From contig MU602725.1 in the NCBI GenBank assembly GCA_025201865.1, positions 11,934 through 23,748 on the forward strand: DNA of 11,815 nt, written 5' to 3'. The notes beneath the pieces were generated by a model. The model had not been told where the DNA came from, did not search any database, and was given only the letters and a program-made list of their open reading frames with translations. Below, in pieces: positions 1-7,828 of this stretch (the first letter of the stretch is position 1; every line of letters starts with the position of its first letter). Both the position numbers and the translations under genes were made by a program. The DNA is from Ramicandelaber brevisporus. Its lineage: Eukaryota; Kickxellomycota; Ramicandelaberales; Ramicandelaberaceae.

Positions 1-474
1 CAGAAGGAACAGAAGGAGACGAGGAGAGCTTGGAGATGCGCGAGATTGTGTGTTTGGTAAACAGAAGGCAGCGCAGGCACTTGCTTGGAGGAGCGGCTGG
101 TGCAGTGTCGAGGCTTCGCTGCTGTATGCTGAGCAGTCGGATGGTAGAGCGTCGTCGCAGTGAGTGTCTGCGTTGCTGTCGCTGCTGTTGTCGTTGTGTT
201 GTTGTGTCGTTGTGCAATAAACTTTTCTTTGAGCTGGATGAGCCACAGAGAAAGCGCAGGCAAAAAGAGTAAGCGAGTGATCTTCTTGCGGACAAAAATA
301 AAAAAAAAACAAGCAGCCCTTCCACACTCTCACATTCACTTGCTCGCACATTCACTTTCGCTTCGGAGATGGCTGACTCTCGTCTTTGGAGCACTATACA
401 ACAAAGAGAAGAAAACAAAACAGAGTTGAGATAATCATGGACAGGTTTAAAGAATGTAATATTAGAAAGCACAT
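1..474. other. No convincing gene; leader-like intergenic sequence
   Basis: I see no supported gene here. The stretch holds a GTTGTYGTTG/CTG-rich tract around 160-216 that resembles the one ahead of SMC1 (about 3222-3270), an A-tract at 300-309, and a pyrimidine-rich stretch at 317-365 with an 11-base direct repeat (CACATTCACTT at 331-341 and 347-357). An ATG in good context at 369 opens only a 21-codon frame ending in TAA at 432-434. Longer frames crossing the stretch translate to low-complexity Cys/Arg/Val sequence and look non-coding. It lies downstream of the malate dehydrogenase end (475-577, minus) and may be the leader of a gene whose body has been lost or lies elsewhere; that is inference. 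Confidence 0.5.
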
Positions 475-577
475 TTAGGCCTTGGCGGCGAACGCAACAC
501 CCTTCTCAATGTTCTTCTTGAGCTCTGGCAGAGCCTTCTCAACAAGAGACTGCTCGTATACAGACAGCTGGCCAAGG
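475..577 (-). pseudogene. Orphan C-terminal exon of malate dehydrogenase
   Basis: The minus strand encodes about 34 codons (the first one split) ending in TAA at 475-477. The protein contains LGQLSVYEQ followed by ALPELKKNIEKG and a short Ala/Lys end. This is the typical C-terminus of NAD-dependent malate dehydrogenases of the mitochondrial or bacterial type, which end with a (H/L)P-(L/I)G-x-L-S-x-(Y/E)-E core and an ELKKNIEKG helix. Malate dehydrogenase interconverts malate and oxaloacetate. Homology stops at 577/578, where the minus strand reads CACTTAG then CCTTGG, a 3' splice acceptor preceded by a T6 run (593-598). The split codon would complete the expected Pro. No upstream exon (NAD-binding domain or catalytic Arg/His) is found on the minus strand up to the next gene, so the gene is severed. 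The piece is undamaged and uses GCC/AAG/GAG/CTC codons like a highly expressed gene. It may be a recent truncated duplicate, the last exon of a rearranged gene, or an assembly join. Confidence 0.8.
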
Positions 578-1038
578 CTAAGTGTTTTCCTCAAAAAATG
601 ATGGAGTATGAATGTCTTGATACCAATAGGTTACCACTTGCATCCACTTGTTGCATACTGGATTCAGTAAGAATGACTGCGAATGGCATTGTACTTTCAT
701 TGAGGCAAGTCCAGGTATGACACAAAGTCGTTTACCACTTAACCATTCAAGAGACCAATAAAGCAAAGAGCACACAGACACGATGGACCGAATTCGGTGG
801 TGGTCACTAATAGAACTCCATTGAACAAATCGTACTTGAATGTAGAATGTTTGTTACTGCGATACAGTGTGGATGACGAATGTTCGCCAAAAAAGTTGTT
901 TTGTTTTGTTTACTTTCACAATCGAGATGACTGGTTTGCTCTCTCTGACCTCAACTACTATTCGACTGAAGATTTTACCACTACCAACAACAGAGCAGAA
1001 CAGAACAGCAGATCTACCCAGCGGCCAGCCAGTCAGCC
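578..1038. other. Intergenic: possible intron remnant and zinc-finger gene leader
   Basis: On the minus strand the first part (about 578-630) looks like the 3' end of an intron belonging to the malate dehydrogenase fragment. The rest is presumably the promoter and leader of the zinc-finger gene on the plus strand. The octamer TTACCACT occurs three times (631-638, 732-739, 975-982). The stop codon TGA at 967-969 closes the zinc-finger frame upstream. The minus-strand frame at 578-781 has no recognisable similarity to malate dehydrogenase. Confidence 0.4.
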
Positions 1039-3099
1039 ATGTCGACTGTGAAGATCAAGACGGAGCCAACAGCAACAGCAACAACAGCAGTAACAGTCGA
1101 CGTGCAAGTCAAACTCGAGCCGAGTCTCTCAACAGCTGATATCAAACTCGAGCAACACACTTCAGACATTGACACCAAAGTCGAGTCTGATTCAGATACT
1201 GACATCAAATCCGAAGACGACAGCGACATCAAATTAGAGAACGATGACGATAACGATACTGGCCAAATTATAGAAGCTCCCAAGAATCAGCGACGGTTTT
1301 TCTGCAAACATCCTGGATGTAGCCGTAATTTCAATTCCCCCAGCCATTTGAGACGACATCAACATGATCATAACCTTCAAGCCGAGATTAATACACTTGG
1401 AAAAGTTTATACTCTGACTCGGCAGTCAATAAATGATCGATGGCTATGCCCTCAGCCAGATTGTATATCGGCAGCGAAAACAGTTGATAGTATATATAAA
1501 CATATGCGGAGAGCACATGATACCAGTATGAAGCAACAGAATCAGCAGCAGCATCAGCATAAGTCTCCAGCTCAGTTGACTCTGCACAAACTTTATTTCA
1601 TTGATGTGGATCACTTTTATGTGAATGGAGTTCGATGTGGCTATCATAACACTATTGGAGTGTTCATTTGTCACGAATGTCGATTGGTGCCGGAATGTCT
1701 GCAAACTCATTTACAGCAGAAGCATGGATATACCGAAAAGTCGATTGATAGTGCATTTCTACCTGAAAGTGCTAGAATCACTGGAAGTGATCCGAATATC
1801 AATCAGCACACCAACAGCTCCTATCTCAAAGCAGCAATTCGCCAACCACACTGGCAGCATCATCAGGACATTGTTCAAGGTTGGATGTGCCTTAAACCTG
1901 ATTGTGGTTATTGTTGTTCCACAACTCAGAGTAAAACTCTTCACAAAAAAACTACTCATCATGGAGAAAAGTTACAAACAGTCCCAGCGCTCGTACTGCG
2001 ACTTGTGTACGCAAAGACACAAGCTTTGTACTTTCTCATTATTCCTATTAACCAAGTAAGTGACGCCTTCACAGCCAGCACTAGCAGGGTAGACCAGCAC
2101 AGACTTGACTACCACCACAATGGATTGAACACTCAAGATGAGAATGGAGATGATGTCAACCAAGATGGGAACATAGAAGAATCCAATCAGAGGAAACGAT
2201 TTATATGTGATTATCCGAATTGTCGACGCTTATTCAACTCAACTACTCGACTTGGCGAACACCGACGCGAACACAAACTAGAAGTTGTGATTAATGTATC
2301 TGGCAACGCTTTCACTCTTAGCCGCCAGTCATTAGAGGATCAATGGCCATGTCCAGCTCCGAATTGTGAATCAACGTGCAAAACAGTTCGTGGTACTCGT
2401 CTGCATATTCATAACACGCATAGTATATTGATGAAACAAAAACGTGCCAATATGGAGGATGATGATAAACAGCAGCAGCAAATTATCAAGAGGACAAAGC
2501 GCAATGTTTATTATATAAAAGTGGATGATTTCTACGTTAATGGCACCAAATGTGGCTACCATACTACGACTGGATTGTTTATGTGTCACGAATGTAGATT
2601 GGTACCAGAGTGCTTACTGACTCATTTGCAGCAGAAACATGGATATGATGAGAAGTCGATTGATAACGCGATTCTACCGGAAAGTGCCAGGATTAATGGA
2701 AGCAACCCCAATATCAATCAGCACACCAGCAATTCACATCTCTCATCAGTACTTCGCGAACCAAGTCAGCATTATCATCCAAATATTGTCCAAGGTTGGT
2801 TGTGTATTACGTCTAATTGCGGATATTGTAGTTCCACTAAAGAATCTAGAGACAGGCATCAGCGCATGGACCATAAAGGGAAACTGCAATCGACAGTTCC
2901 TGCTCTGGTACTGCGATTAATTTATTCGAAAACACAAGCTTCCAGTTTTCTCATTACTCGATTGGATACAACAACCATCAGCAGCAGTGTCGAGCCAAGT
3001 ATTTCAACGAGTCAATGTAATAGCGAATGTGATGATGCCGAGGATGACGGGGATGAATTAGTGCTGAGTGATTATAGTGATGACGATGATATTCATTAA
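1039..3099 (+). CDS. Duplicated OrsD-like eight-zinc-finger protein with SUMO-motif array
   Basis: A 686-residue protein, probably nuclear. Residues 1-80 are acidic and Thr/Ser-rich, with six evenly spaced SUMO-type motifs (lysines 7, 25, 36, 47, 57, 65). Then come two homologous units, about 85-335 and 386-641, each with four Cys/His fingers. Unit 1: C89/C94/H107/H111; C137/C142/H155/H160; C211/C214/H224/H229; C284/C289/H302/H307. Unit 2: C390/C395/H408/H412; C438/C443/H456/H461; C516/C519/H529/H534; C589/C594/H607/H612. The third and fourth fingers of each unit, with CHECRLVPEC, HLQQKHGY, CGYC and VPALVLRL, resemble the two zinc-binding segments of the fungal OrsD/DUF3505 family; this assignment is from pattern memory. 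The C-terminus (659-686) is very acidic. The start is the first in-frame ATG after the stop at 967-969. DNA or RNA binding and a regulatory role are plausible; the target is unknown. No intron or frameshift is evident. Confidence 0.88.
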   Translation: MSTVKIKTEPTATATTAVTVDVQVKLEPSLSTADIKLEQHTSDIDTKVESDSDTDIKSEDDSDIKLENDDDNDTGQIIEAPKNQRRFFCKHPGCSRNFNSPSHLRRHQHDHNLQAEINTLGKVYTLTRQSINDRWLCPQPDCISAAKTVDSIYKHMRRAHDTSMKQQNQQQHQHKSPAQLTLHKLYFIDVDHFYVNGVRCGYHNTIGVFICHECRLVPECLQTHLQQKHGYTEKSIDSAFLPESARITGSDPNINQHTNSSYLKAAIRQPHWQHHQDIVQGWMCLKPDCGYCCSTTQSKTLHKKTTHHGEKLQTVPALVLRLVYAKTQALYFLIIPINQVSDAFTASTSRVDQHRLDYHHNGLNTQDENGDDVNQDGNIEESNQRKRFICDYPNCRRLFNSTTRLGEHRREHKLEVVINVSGNAFTLSRQSLEDQWPCPAPNCESTCKTVRGTRLHIHNTHSILMKQKRANMEDDDKQQQQIIKRTKRNVYYIKVDDFYVNGTKCGYHTTTGLFMCHECRLVPECLLTHLQQKHGYDEKSIDNAILPESARINGSNPNINQHTSNSHLSSVLREPSQHYHPNIVQGWLCITSNCGYCSSTKESRDRHQRMDHKGKLQSTVPALVLRLIYSKTQASSFLITRLDTTTISSSVEPSISTSQCNSECDDAEDDGDELVLSDYSDDDDIH
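1291..2043 (+). repeat. Internal duplication, unit 1 (residues 85-335)
   Basis: First copy of the four-finger unit, matching 2194-2961 in order and spacing of all sixteen zinc ligands. Identity is uneven: by hand count about 32 of 74 residues match across the first two fingers, but about 43 of 50 across the third-finger block and its LPESARI tail (residues 209-258 against 514-563). Confidence 0.9.
2194..2961 (+). repeat. Internal duplication, unit 2 (residues 386-641)
   Basis: Second copy of the four-finger unit. Short stretches are identical at DNA level in both copies, for example AAGTCGATTGATA and ATATCAATCAGCACACCA, while the flanking finger-coding parts are clearly diverged. The units are joined by an acidic, Asn/Asp-rich linker (about residues 340-385). 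Confidence 0.9.
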
Positions 3100-3406
3100 C
3101 CAGGAAACAGCGACAACATCTCCACTATCACAGTTTAACATGTTCAGTATGCCACTGCCTAATCATTCTGAATGGAATAACTCGTAATTTGACTACTAAA
3201 CCATTTCATAATTTATCGCTGTCATGCTGTCTCTGTTGTTGTCGTTGCTGTTTCTGTTGTTGCTGCGGACCAGAATCTGCAACTCAAAACAAACACGAGT
3301 TTCTCTCTCTAGATCTTCTCTCGATTCTCTCTCGTTGTCAATTTTTCTTTGCTGTTTTTTACTTGAGAAATCAAATCAAACTTTGTTTTTTTTTTTGGAT
3401 CGACGA
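3100..3406 (+). promoter_or_regulatory. SMC1 promoter and leader, pyrimidine-rich
   Basis: The 307-base gap between the zinc-finger stop and the SMC1 start. It holds GTT/CTG-type simple sequence at about 3222-3270, a CT-rich tract at about 3300-3345 and an 11-base T run at 3386-3396, about ten bases ahead of the SMC1 ATG. No clear TATA box was found. CT-rich leaders also precede the dehydratase gene and, on the minus strand, eIF3i, so this may be the common promoter style of this genome. Confidence 0.45.
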
Positions 3407-6400
3407 ATGGGTCTCGAGAAGCTCGAGGTGTTTAACTTCAAGTCGTACTGCGGCAAGCAGACGATTGGTCCGTTTAGCGAGTTCACTGCAGTTATCGGAC
3501 CAAATGGAGCAGGCAAGTCAAACTTGATGGACGCAATCAGTTTTGTTCTCGGAGTCAAGTCGGTTCACCTGCGTTCATCTCGTGTTCAGGACTTGATTTA
3601 TCGCAGCAGTAACACCTCTTCCTCTTCTCCTCCTGGTGATGAGAATGATGAAGACGGCGATGGCGATGGTAGTGGTGGTAATAGTGGAACGGCAGATCAA
3701 CCAAAAAAGGCTTCGGTTACTGCATTTTACATTGATCAGAAGAACGATGAGTATCAGTACAAACGCACAGTTAGTCAGGATGGCAGCAGTGCATATCACA
3801 TTAATGGAAAGCCAGTGTCTCAAAAGGACTATATCAGATCACTTGAAAAGGAACACATTTTGGTTAATGTTCGTAATTTCTTGGTGTTCCAAGGAGATGT
3901 TGAAGCCATTGCATCTCAGTCGAGCAAAGATTTGACACGTTTGATTGAGCAGGTTAGTGGTTCATGGGCACTGCGAGATGAATACGAGCGCTTGAAGGCA
4001 GAGCATGAATTGGCTACTGAAGAATCAAATGCAAAGTTTACAAAGAAGCGTGGAATCCAGTCTGAGATTAGAGCATGCAAAGCACAAAAGACCGAATTGG
4101 ATCGATTTGAGAAGCTGAGAGAAGAGCGAGATTTGCTGATTATGGAGCATCTGATGTGGAAACTATTTGTTACCGAAAAGAAGGTGATGGATGCAGCGGA
4201 GCATGGAATTAAAGCCAGTGAAAAGATTGTTGAAGCTAAGGAGAAGCATTCACGCGAAGTTAGTGGATATAATGAATCCAAAAAGAAACTGGCAGACAAG
4301 TATAAAGAAATATTGAAAGCAGAAAGATCGATTAAGACAAAGTCACGCGATATCGATTCAATCAAACCTGATTTGGTGAGTTTGGCAGAGAAGATTAAAC
4401 ATGCAGAATTAGCACAGAATAGAGGAAATGATGGAAAACGTAAATTGGAAAAGGATATGGAAAGACAAACGAATATTATAAATACATTAAACAGTGACTT
4501 GGAAGCAGTTAATAAATCGCAAGTATTATTCGAGCAAGAGTTGAAAGACCTGGAAACTAGCAAAGGAGGAGTTGTGTTTGACAAGGAAATGCTGAATGAG
4601 TATACAGCATTGCGTGGAGAGGCTAATAAGCAATCGCACGAACAAAGACAATTGATTGAAACTTTAACAAGAAGATTAAAAGTATGTGGAAACAAAACAG
4701 ATTCAGCCAGGTCAAAGAGAGATGATTTAAACGCGAGAAGATGCAATTTGGAAGAAAGAAAGTCAAATTTAAACACGCAATTGGAGCAAACTAAAGAATT
4801 GATTAAGCAGCGCCAATTGAAATATGCTCAGATTAATAACCAGTTAAAGACAGTTGTTGCAGAGAGAGAATCGATTAATAAGAGAACAAATGAGATTGAA
4901 GAGAAATTAACAATAACACTGAATCAGCTGATGACATTAAGATCAGACTTTAATGAGTCAGAAAGACAGAGAGAAATTAGAGAAATCACTTCAACTCTAA
5001 AGGCTGGGTTTCCAGGTGTTTATGGCAGACTGTCAGATTTAATCCAGCCATCATCAGAGCGTAATGCGCTGGCTATCAATATTGCACTGGGACGTCATTT
5101 GGATGCAATTATCGTTGAGAGGCAGTCCATCGCTATTGAATGTATTAAGCATTTGCGTGATAATAGAATTGGACATGCGCCATTTATTCCTTTGGATACA
5201 ATAAATGCACCTCCGCCTAATGATAAGTTCAGAACATTGGCATCAGGCGCACATTTAGCAGTGGATTTGATGAGATTTGACAAATCAATTGAGAGAGCAG
5301 TCCATTATGCATGTGGAAATGTGATAATATGTGATTCACTAAATCTAGCCAGAGACATTTGTTTCAATCGAGACATTGAAGTTAAAGCCATCACAGTGGA
5401 TGGCAATGTTATCCATAGAAGTGGGTTAATGACTGGCGGTAGAGGTGGGCTAAACAATAATAATAGCAGTAGCAGCAGCAGTGCCAGCAGAAACACTAGT
5501 GGATTGACAGTTGCTCAGGTTGCAGCACAAATATCAAACTGTGAAAGAGCACGTGATAGACTAAAGCAGGAATTGGTTGAAATTAATCAGCAGCGTTCAA
5601 CTGGAAGCGCAGAGTTAGATTTACAGTCAGAATTATCAAATGTTAACATGTCATTGAGAGTTGCTCAGGATGAAAAGAATACTATTGAGAGATCAATCGT
5701 TGACATTGATAAAGAAATGGCTGACATTGATGTACGTATTGTCAAGGCAGATGAGTTGGTGGAGAATTTCGAGAGAGATTCAGCAACTCTTCAATCTCAA
5801 TTTGATGATGTTGAAAGAGAAATTAGTGTAATTGATGACCAGATATTTGGCAATTTGTGTCAACGTGCAGGCATTTCCAACATTCGTGTCTATGAAAGAG
5901 AGCAGCTGTCCTTGGCATCAGAGAATGCAGAAAAGCTGATGCAATTCAAAACACAAATCAATCGACTGCAGACTCAAATTGATTTTGAGCAAAAGACTTT
6001 GAATGACATGGAGAATCGACTGGAAAGAATTAAACTTCGTGCAAATGAAGAAAATCAAAACTTGCAAAGCCTGCGGGAACAGTATCAAGAAAAGAATGGT
6101 CAAATTGGTAAAATCAAATCGCGCGTTAATGAAATTGTGGAGGAATTGCGTAGAGTAAAGAAGGAGTACGATTTAATGAGTGACAATTTGGCACAGTTGA
6201 AGGCTACAGTTAACGAGGCCAATTCAGAAGTTGTGCAGGCTCGTAAAGATCGAACTCATCACAGAACAGAGGTTGATCGCTTGTTGGCTGAAAGAATGAC
6301 TTTATTGCAAAAGTGCAGAGTGGAGAATATCCAGATCCCATTGAAAAATAGAGCCAAAATTGACGACATTCCATTGAACACAGTGGCTACTACAAATGAT

Positions 6401-7429
6401 GATGATGATGATGAAGATGAAGGTAATGATCAAGACAGGGATATCAAGGATGAAAATGCAATGGATATTGATCGTACAGATGAGAATGATGGTGACAACG
6501 ACGATCCTGAAACTGCTGCTGATGCACGCGCTGCTGCTTCATTTACTCGCTTACTGGAAGGTGATCATCCATTTGGTGAGTTCGAGGTCAATTATAACAA
6601 ACTCAAATTTGATGGTGATGATGCTGGTGATGCCGAAGTTGATGCTGATTATGAACGCCGCTTGCGTGAGTATGCTTCCACTCTTGAGCGACTCAATCCC
6701 AACATGCATGCTGCTGAGCGCCTCGATGTAGTTGAACAGCAAATGGCTGATAACGAGGATGAGTTTACAAATGCAAAGAACACTGCTCGCTCAGCCCGTG
6801 ATTCATTCAACGAGATTCAGCAGCGCCGCTATCGTCTCTTTTATGATGCATTCACCCACATTGCCGAGCGAATTGATCCAATTTACAAGGAACTCACTCG
6901 GATTCGTGCAACATCTGCTTTGGCCCAAGGAGTTGGAATCTCTCGCAGCATTGGTGGCACCGCCTATTTGAGTATGGAAGACACCAGTGAGCCCTATTTG
7001 CACGGTGTCAAGTACCACGCAATGCCTCCAATGAAGCGTTTCCGTGACATGGAGCAACTATCTGGAGGCGAGAAGACAGTGGCTGCGCTGGCTTTGCTGT
7101 TTGCAATTCACTCTTACAAACCAGCTCCATTCTTTGTTCTGGATGAAGTTGATGCTGCTCTGGATAATGTAAATGTAGCCAGAGTTGCCAAGTATATTCG
7201 AGACAATTGTGGATCAAAGATGCAATTTATTGTCATCTCTCTCAAGGCTGACCTGTATGACAAGGCCGACTCTCTTGTAGGTATCTATCGTGATCAAGGT
7301 CCAATTAGCAGTCGTGTTTTAACATTGGACTTGACTCAGTATCCAGCTGTTGCAGCAGTTGCAGTAGCTCCTGGTGCCGGTGCTGTTCTACAGCCTGCTT
7401 CTCAAACGGCCGGTGTCGTTGTTGCTTAA
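3407..7429 (+). CDS. SMC1: Cohesin ATPase subunit SMC1
   Basis: Structural maintenance of chromosomes protein 1, the ATPase partner of SMC3 in the cohesin ring that holds sister chromatids together and extrudes loops in the nucleus. From the ATG at 3407 it has 1340 residues, about 100 more than human SMC1A. Seen in order: N-terminal ATPase half with Walker A GPNGAGKSN (31-39) and FLVFQGDVEAIA (158-169); first coiled coil (about 190-530); hinge (about 535-680) with ALGRHLDAIIVE, AVHYACGN and GLMTGG; second coiled coil; C-terminal head with signature LSGGEKT (from 1218), Walker B FFVLDEVDAALDN (catalytic Glu 1247) and VISLK. The sequence between signature and Walker B and the hinge wording are SMC1-specific rather than SMC3, SMC2 or SMC4. 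Two acidic insertions (about 66-101 and 996-1036) and an Ala/Val-rich tail account for the extra length. An in-frame ATG at 3224 would add 61 low-complexity residues and is rejected, because family homology begins at MGLEKLEVFNFKSY. Confidence 0.97.
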   Translation: MGLEKLEVFNFKSYCGKQTIGPFSEFTAVIGPNGAGKSNLMDAISFVLGVKSVHLRSSRVQDLIYRSSNTSSSSPPGDENDEDGDGDGSGGNSGTADQPKKASVTAFYIDQKNDEYQYKRTVSQDGSSAYHINGKPVSQKDYIRSLEKEHILVNVRNFLVFQGDVEAIASQSSKDLTRLIEQVSGSWALRDEYERLKAEHELATEESNAKFTKKRGIQSEIRACKAQKTELDRFEKLREERDLLIMEHLMWKLFVTEKKVMDAAEHGIKASEKIVEAKEKHSREVSGYNESKKKLADKYKEILKAERSIKTKSRDIDSIKPDLVSLAEKIKHAELAQNRGNDGKRKLEKDMERQTNIINTLNSDLEAVNKSQVLFEQELKDLETSKGGVVFDKEMLNEYTALRGEANKQSHEQRQLIETLTRRLKVCGNKTDSARSKRDDLNARRCNLEERKSNLNTQLEQTKELIKQRQLKYAQINNQLKTVVAERESINKRTNEIEEKLTITLNQLMTLRSDFNESERQREIREITSTLKAGFPGVYGRLSDLIQPSSERNALAINIALGRHLDAIIVERQSIAIECIKHLRDNRIGHAPFIPLDTINAPPPNDKFRTLASGAHLAVDLMRFDKSIERAVHYACGNVIICDSLNLARDICFNRDIEVKAITVDGNVIHRSGLMTGGRGGLNNNNSSSSSSASRNTSGLTVAQVAAQISNCERARDRLKQELVEINQQRSTGSAELDLQSELSNVNMSLRVAQDEKNTIERSIVDIDKEMADIDVRIVKADELVENFERDSATLQSQFDDVEREISVIDDQIFGNLCQRAGISNIRVYEREQLSLASENAEKLMQFKTQINRLQTQIDFEQKTLNDMENRLERIKLRANEENQNLQSLREQYQEKNGQIGKIKSRVNEIVEELRRVKKEYDLMSDNLAQLKATVNEANSEVVQARKDRTHHRTEVDRLLAERMTLLQKCRVENIQIPLKNRAKIDDIPLNTVATTNDDDDDEDEGNDQDRDIKDENAMDIDRTDENDGDNDDPETAADARAAASFTRLLEGDHPFGEFEVNYNKLKFDGDDAGDAEVDADYERRLREYASTLERLNPNMHAAERLDVVEQQMADNEDEFTNAKNTARSARDSFNEIQQRRYRLFYDAFTHIAERIDPIYKELTRIRATSALAQGVGISRSIGGTAYLSMEDTSEPYLHGVKYHAMPPMKRFRDMEQLSGGEKTVAALALLFAIHSYKPAPFFVLDEVDAALDNVNVARVAKYIRDNCGSKMQFIVISLKADLYDKADSLVGIYRDQGPISSRVLTLDLTQYPAVAAVAVAPGAGAVLQPASQTAGVVVA

Positions 7430-7828
7430 AGGCATCTCTACTGTTTGTATGTTTAGCATTCTTTATTCTTTATTCTTTTTTAACTTTTACCTTCATCAAC
7501 TCTTTATGCAAATCCAGCTGTTTCCAGACAAATTGGATTTGGTTAGTTTGTTTATAAACACTCGCATACACGGCGCATCGAACTCCACCACTCATGTTGC
7601 CTTGGACAGCCGTATTGAGACCGAAGAGAGGCTGTGATATGGAACGACGAAACGAGCGAGTGGAGCAGTGGAGGAGTGGCTCTATTTGTTTTTCAAGATG
7701 GTATTTGTAAGAAGCTGTGTTAAAATAATATGTTTATGTGTTTAAAGGTAGTTGAGCTTAAACTACCTATGGGTGCTCACATGTGGAGTAGCATATCCAG
7801 TCATCACACACTTAAAGTTTCCTTGATA
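7430..7828. other. Convergent 3' region between SMC1 and the small secreted gene
   Basis: This 399-base stretch should hold both 3' untranslated regions. It is T-rich just after the SMC1 stop, then becomes GC-richer at about 7560-7680, and contains a stem-loop at 7746-7768. I see no exact AATAAA for SMC1. A 43-codon ATG frame (7506-7637, plus) is open but has no recognisable similarity. Confidence 0.5.
7746..7768. other. Perfect 8-bp stem-loop in the convergent 3' region
   Basis: AGGTAGTT (7746-7753) is the exact reverse complement of AACTACCT (7761-7768), with a 7-base loop GAGCTTA. It sits about 60 bases beyond the minus-strand stop at 7829, so it would be in that gene's 3' untranslated region or at its end. 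A role in 3' end formation or mRNA stability is inference. Confidence 0.45.

Noticed and set aside
30-429. Plus-strand frames of 80 and 89 codons at the window start
   Set aside because: Products are runs of Cys/Arg or Val/Ala from simple repeats, with no domain and no neighbouring exon.
578-1038. Remaining malate dehydrogenase exons just upstream of the orphan exon
   Set aside because: Minus-strand frames lack the expected LGP-x-G-(V/I)-E-K-I sequence; the 67-codon frame there shows no similarity.
578-3200. The zinc-finger gene as cargo of a transposon inserted into malate dehydrogenase
   Set aside because: I found only an 8-base chance inverted match (653-660 with about 3146-3153), no terminal inverted repeats, no target-site duplication and no transposase or recombinase domain.
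3224-3406. In-frame ATG at 3224 that would give SMC1 a 61-residue hydrophobic N-terminal extension resembling a signal anchor
   Set aside because: It is a translation of CT/GTT-rich leader. SMC1 homology starts at 3407, and a nuclear ATPase needs no signal anchor.
3916-4776. 286-codon open frame antisense to SMC1
   Set aside because: It comes from the codon composition of the coiled-coil region. The Ser/Phe/Leu-rich product resembles no family, and the sense strand is clearly SMC1.
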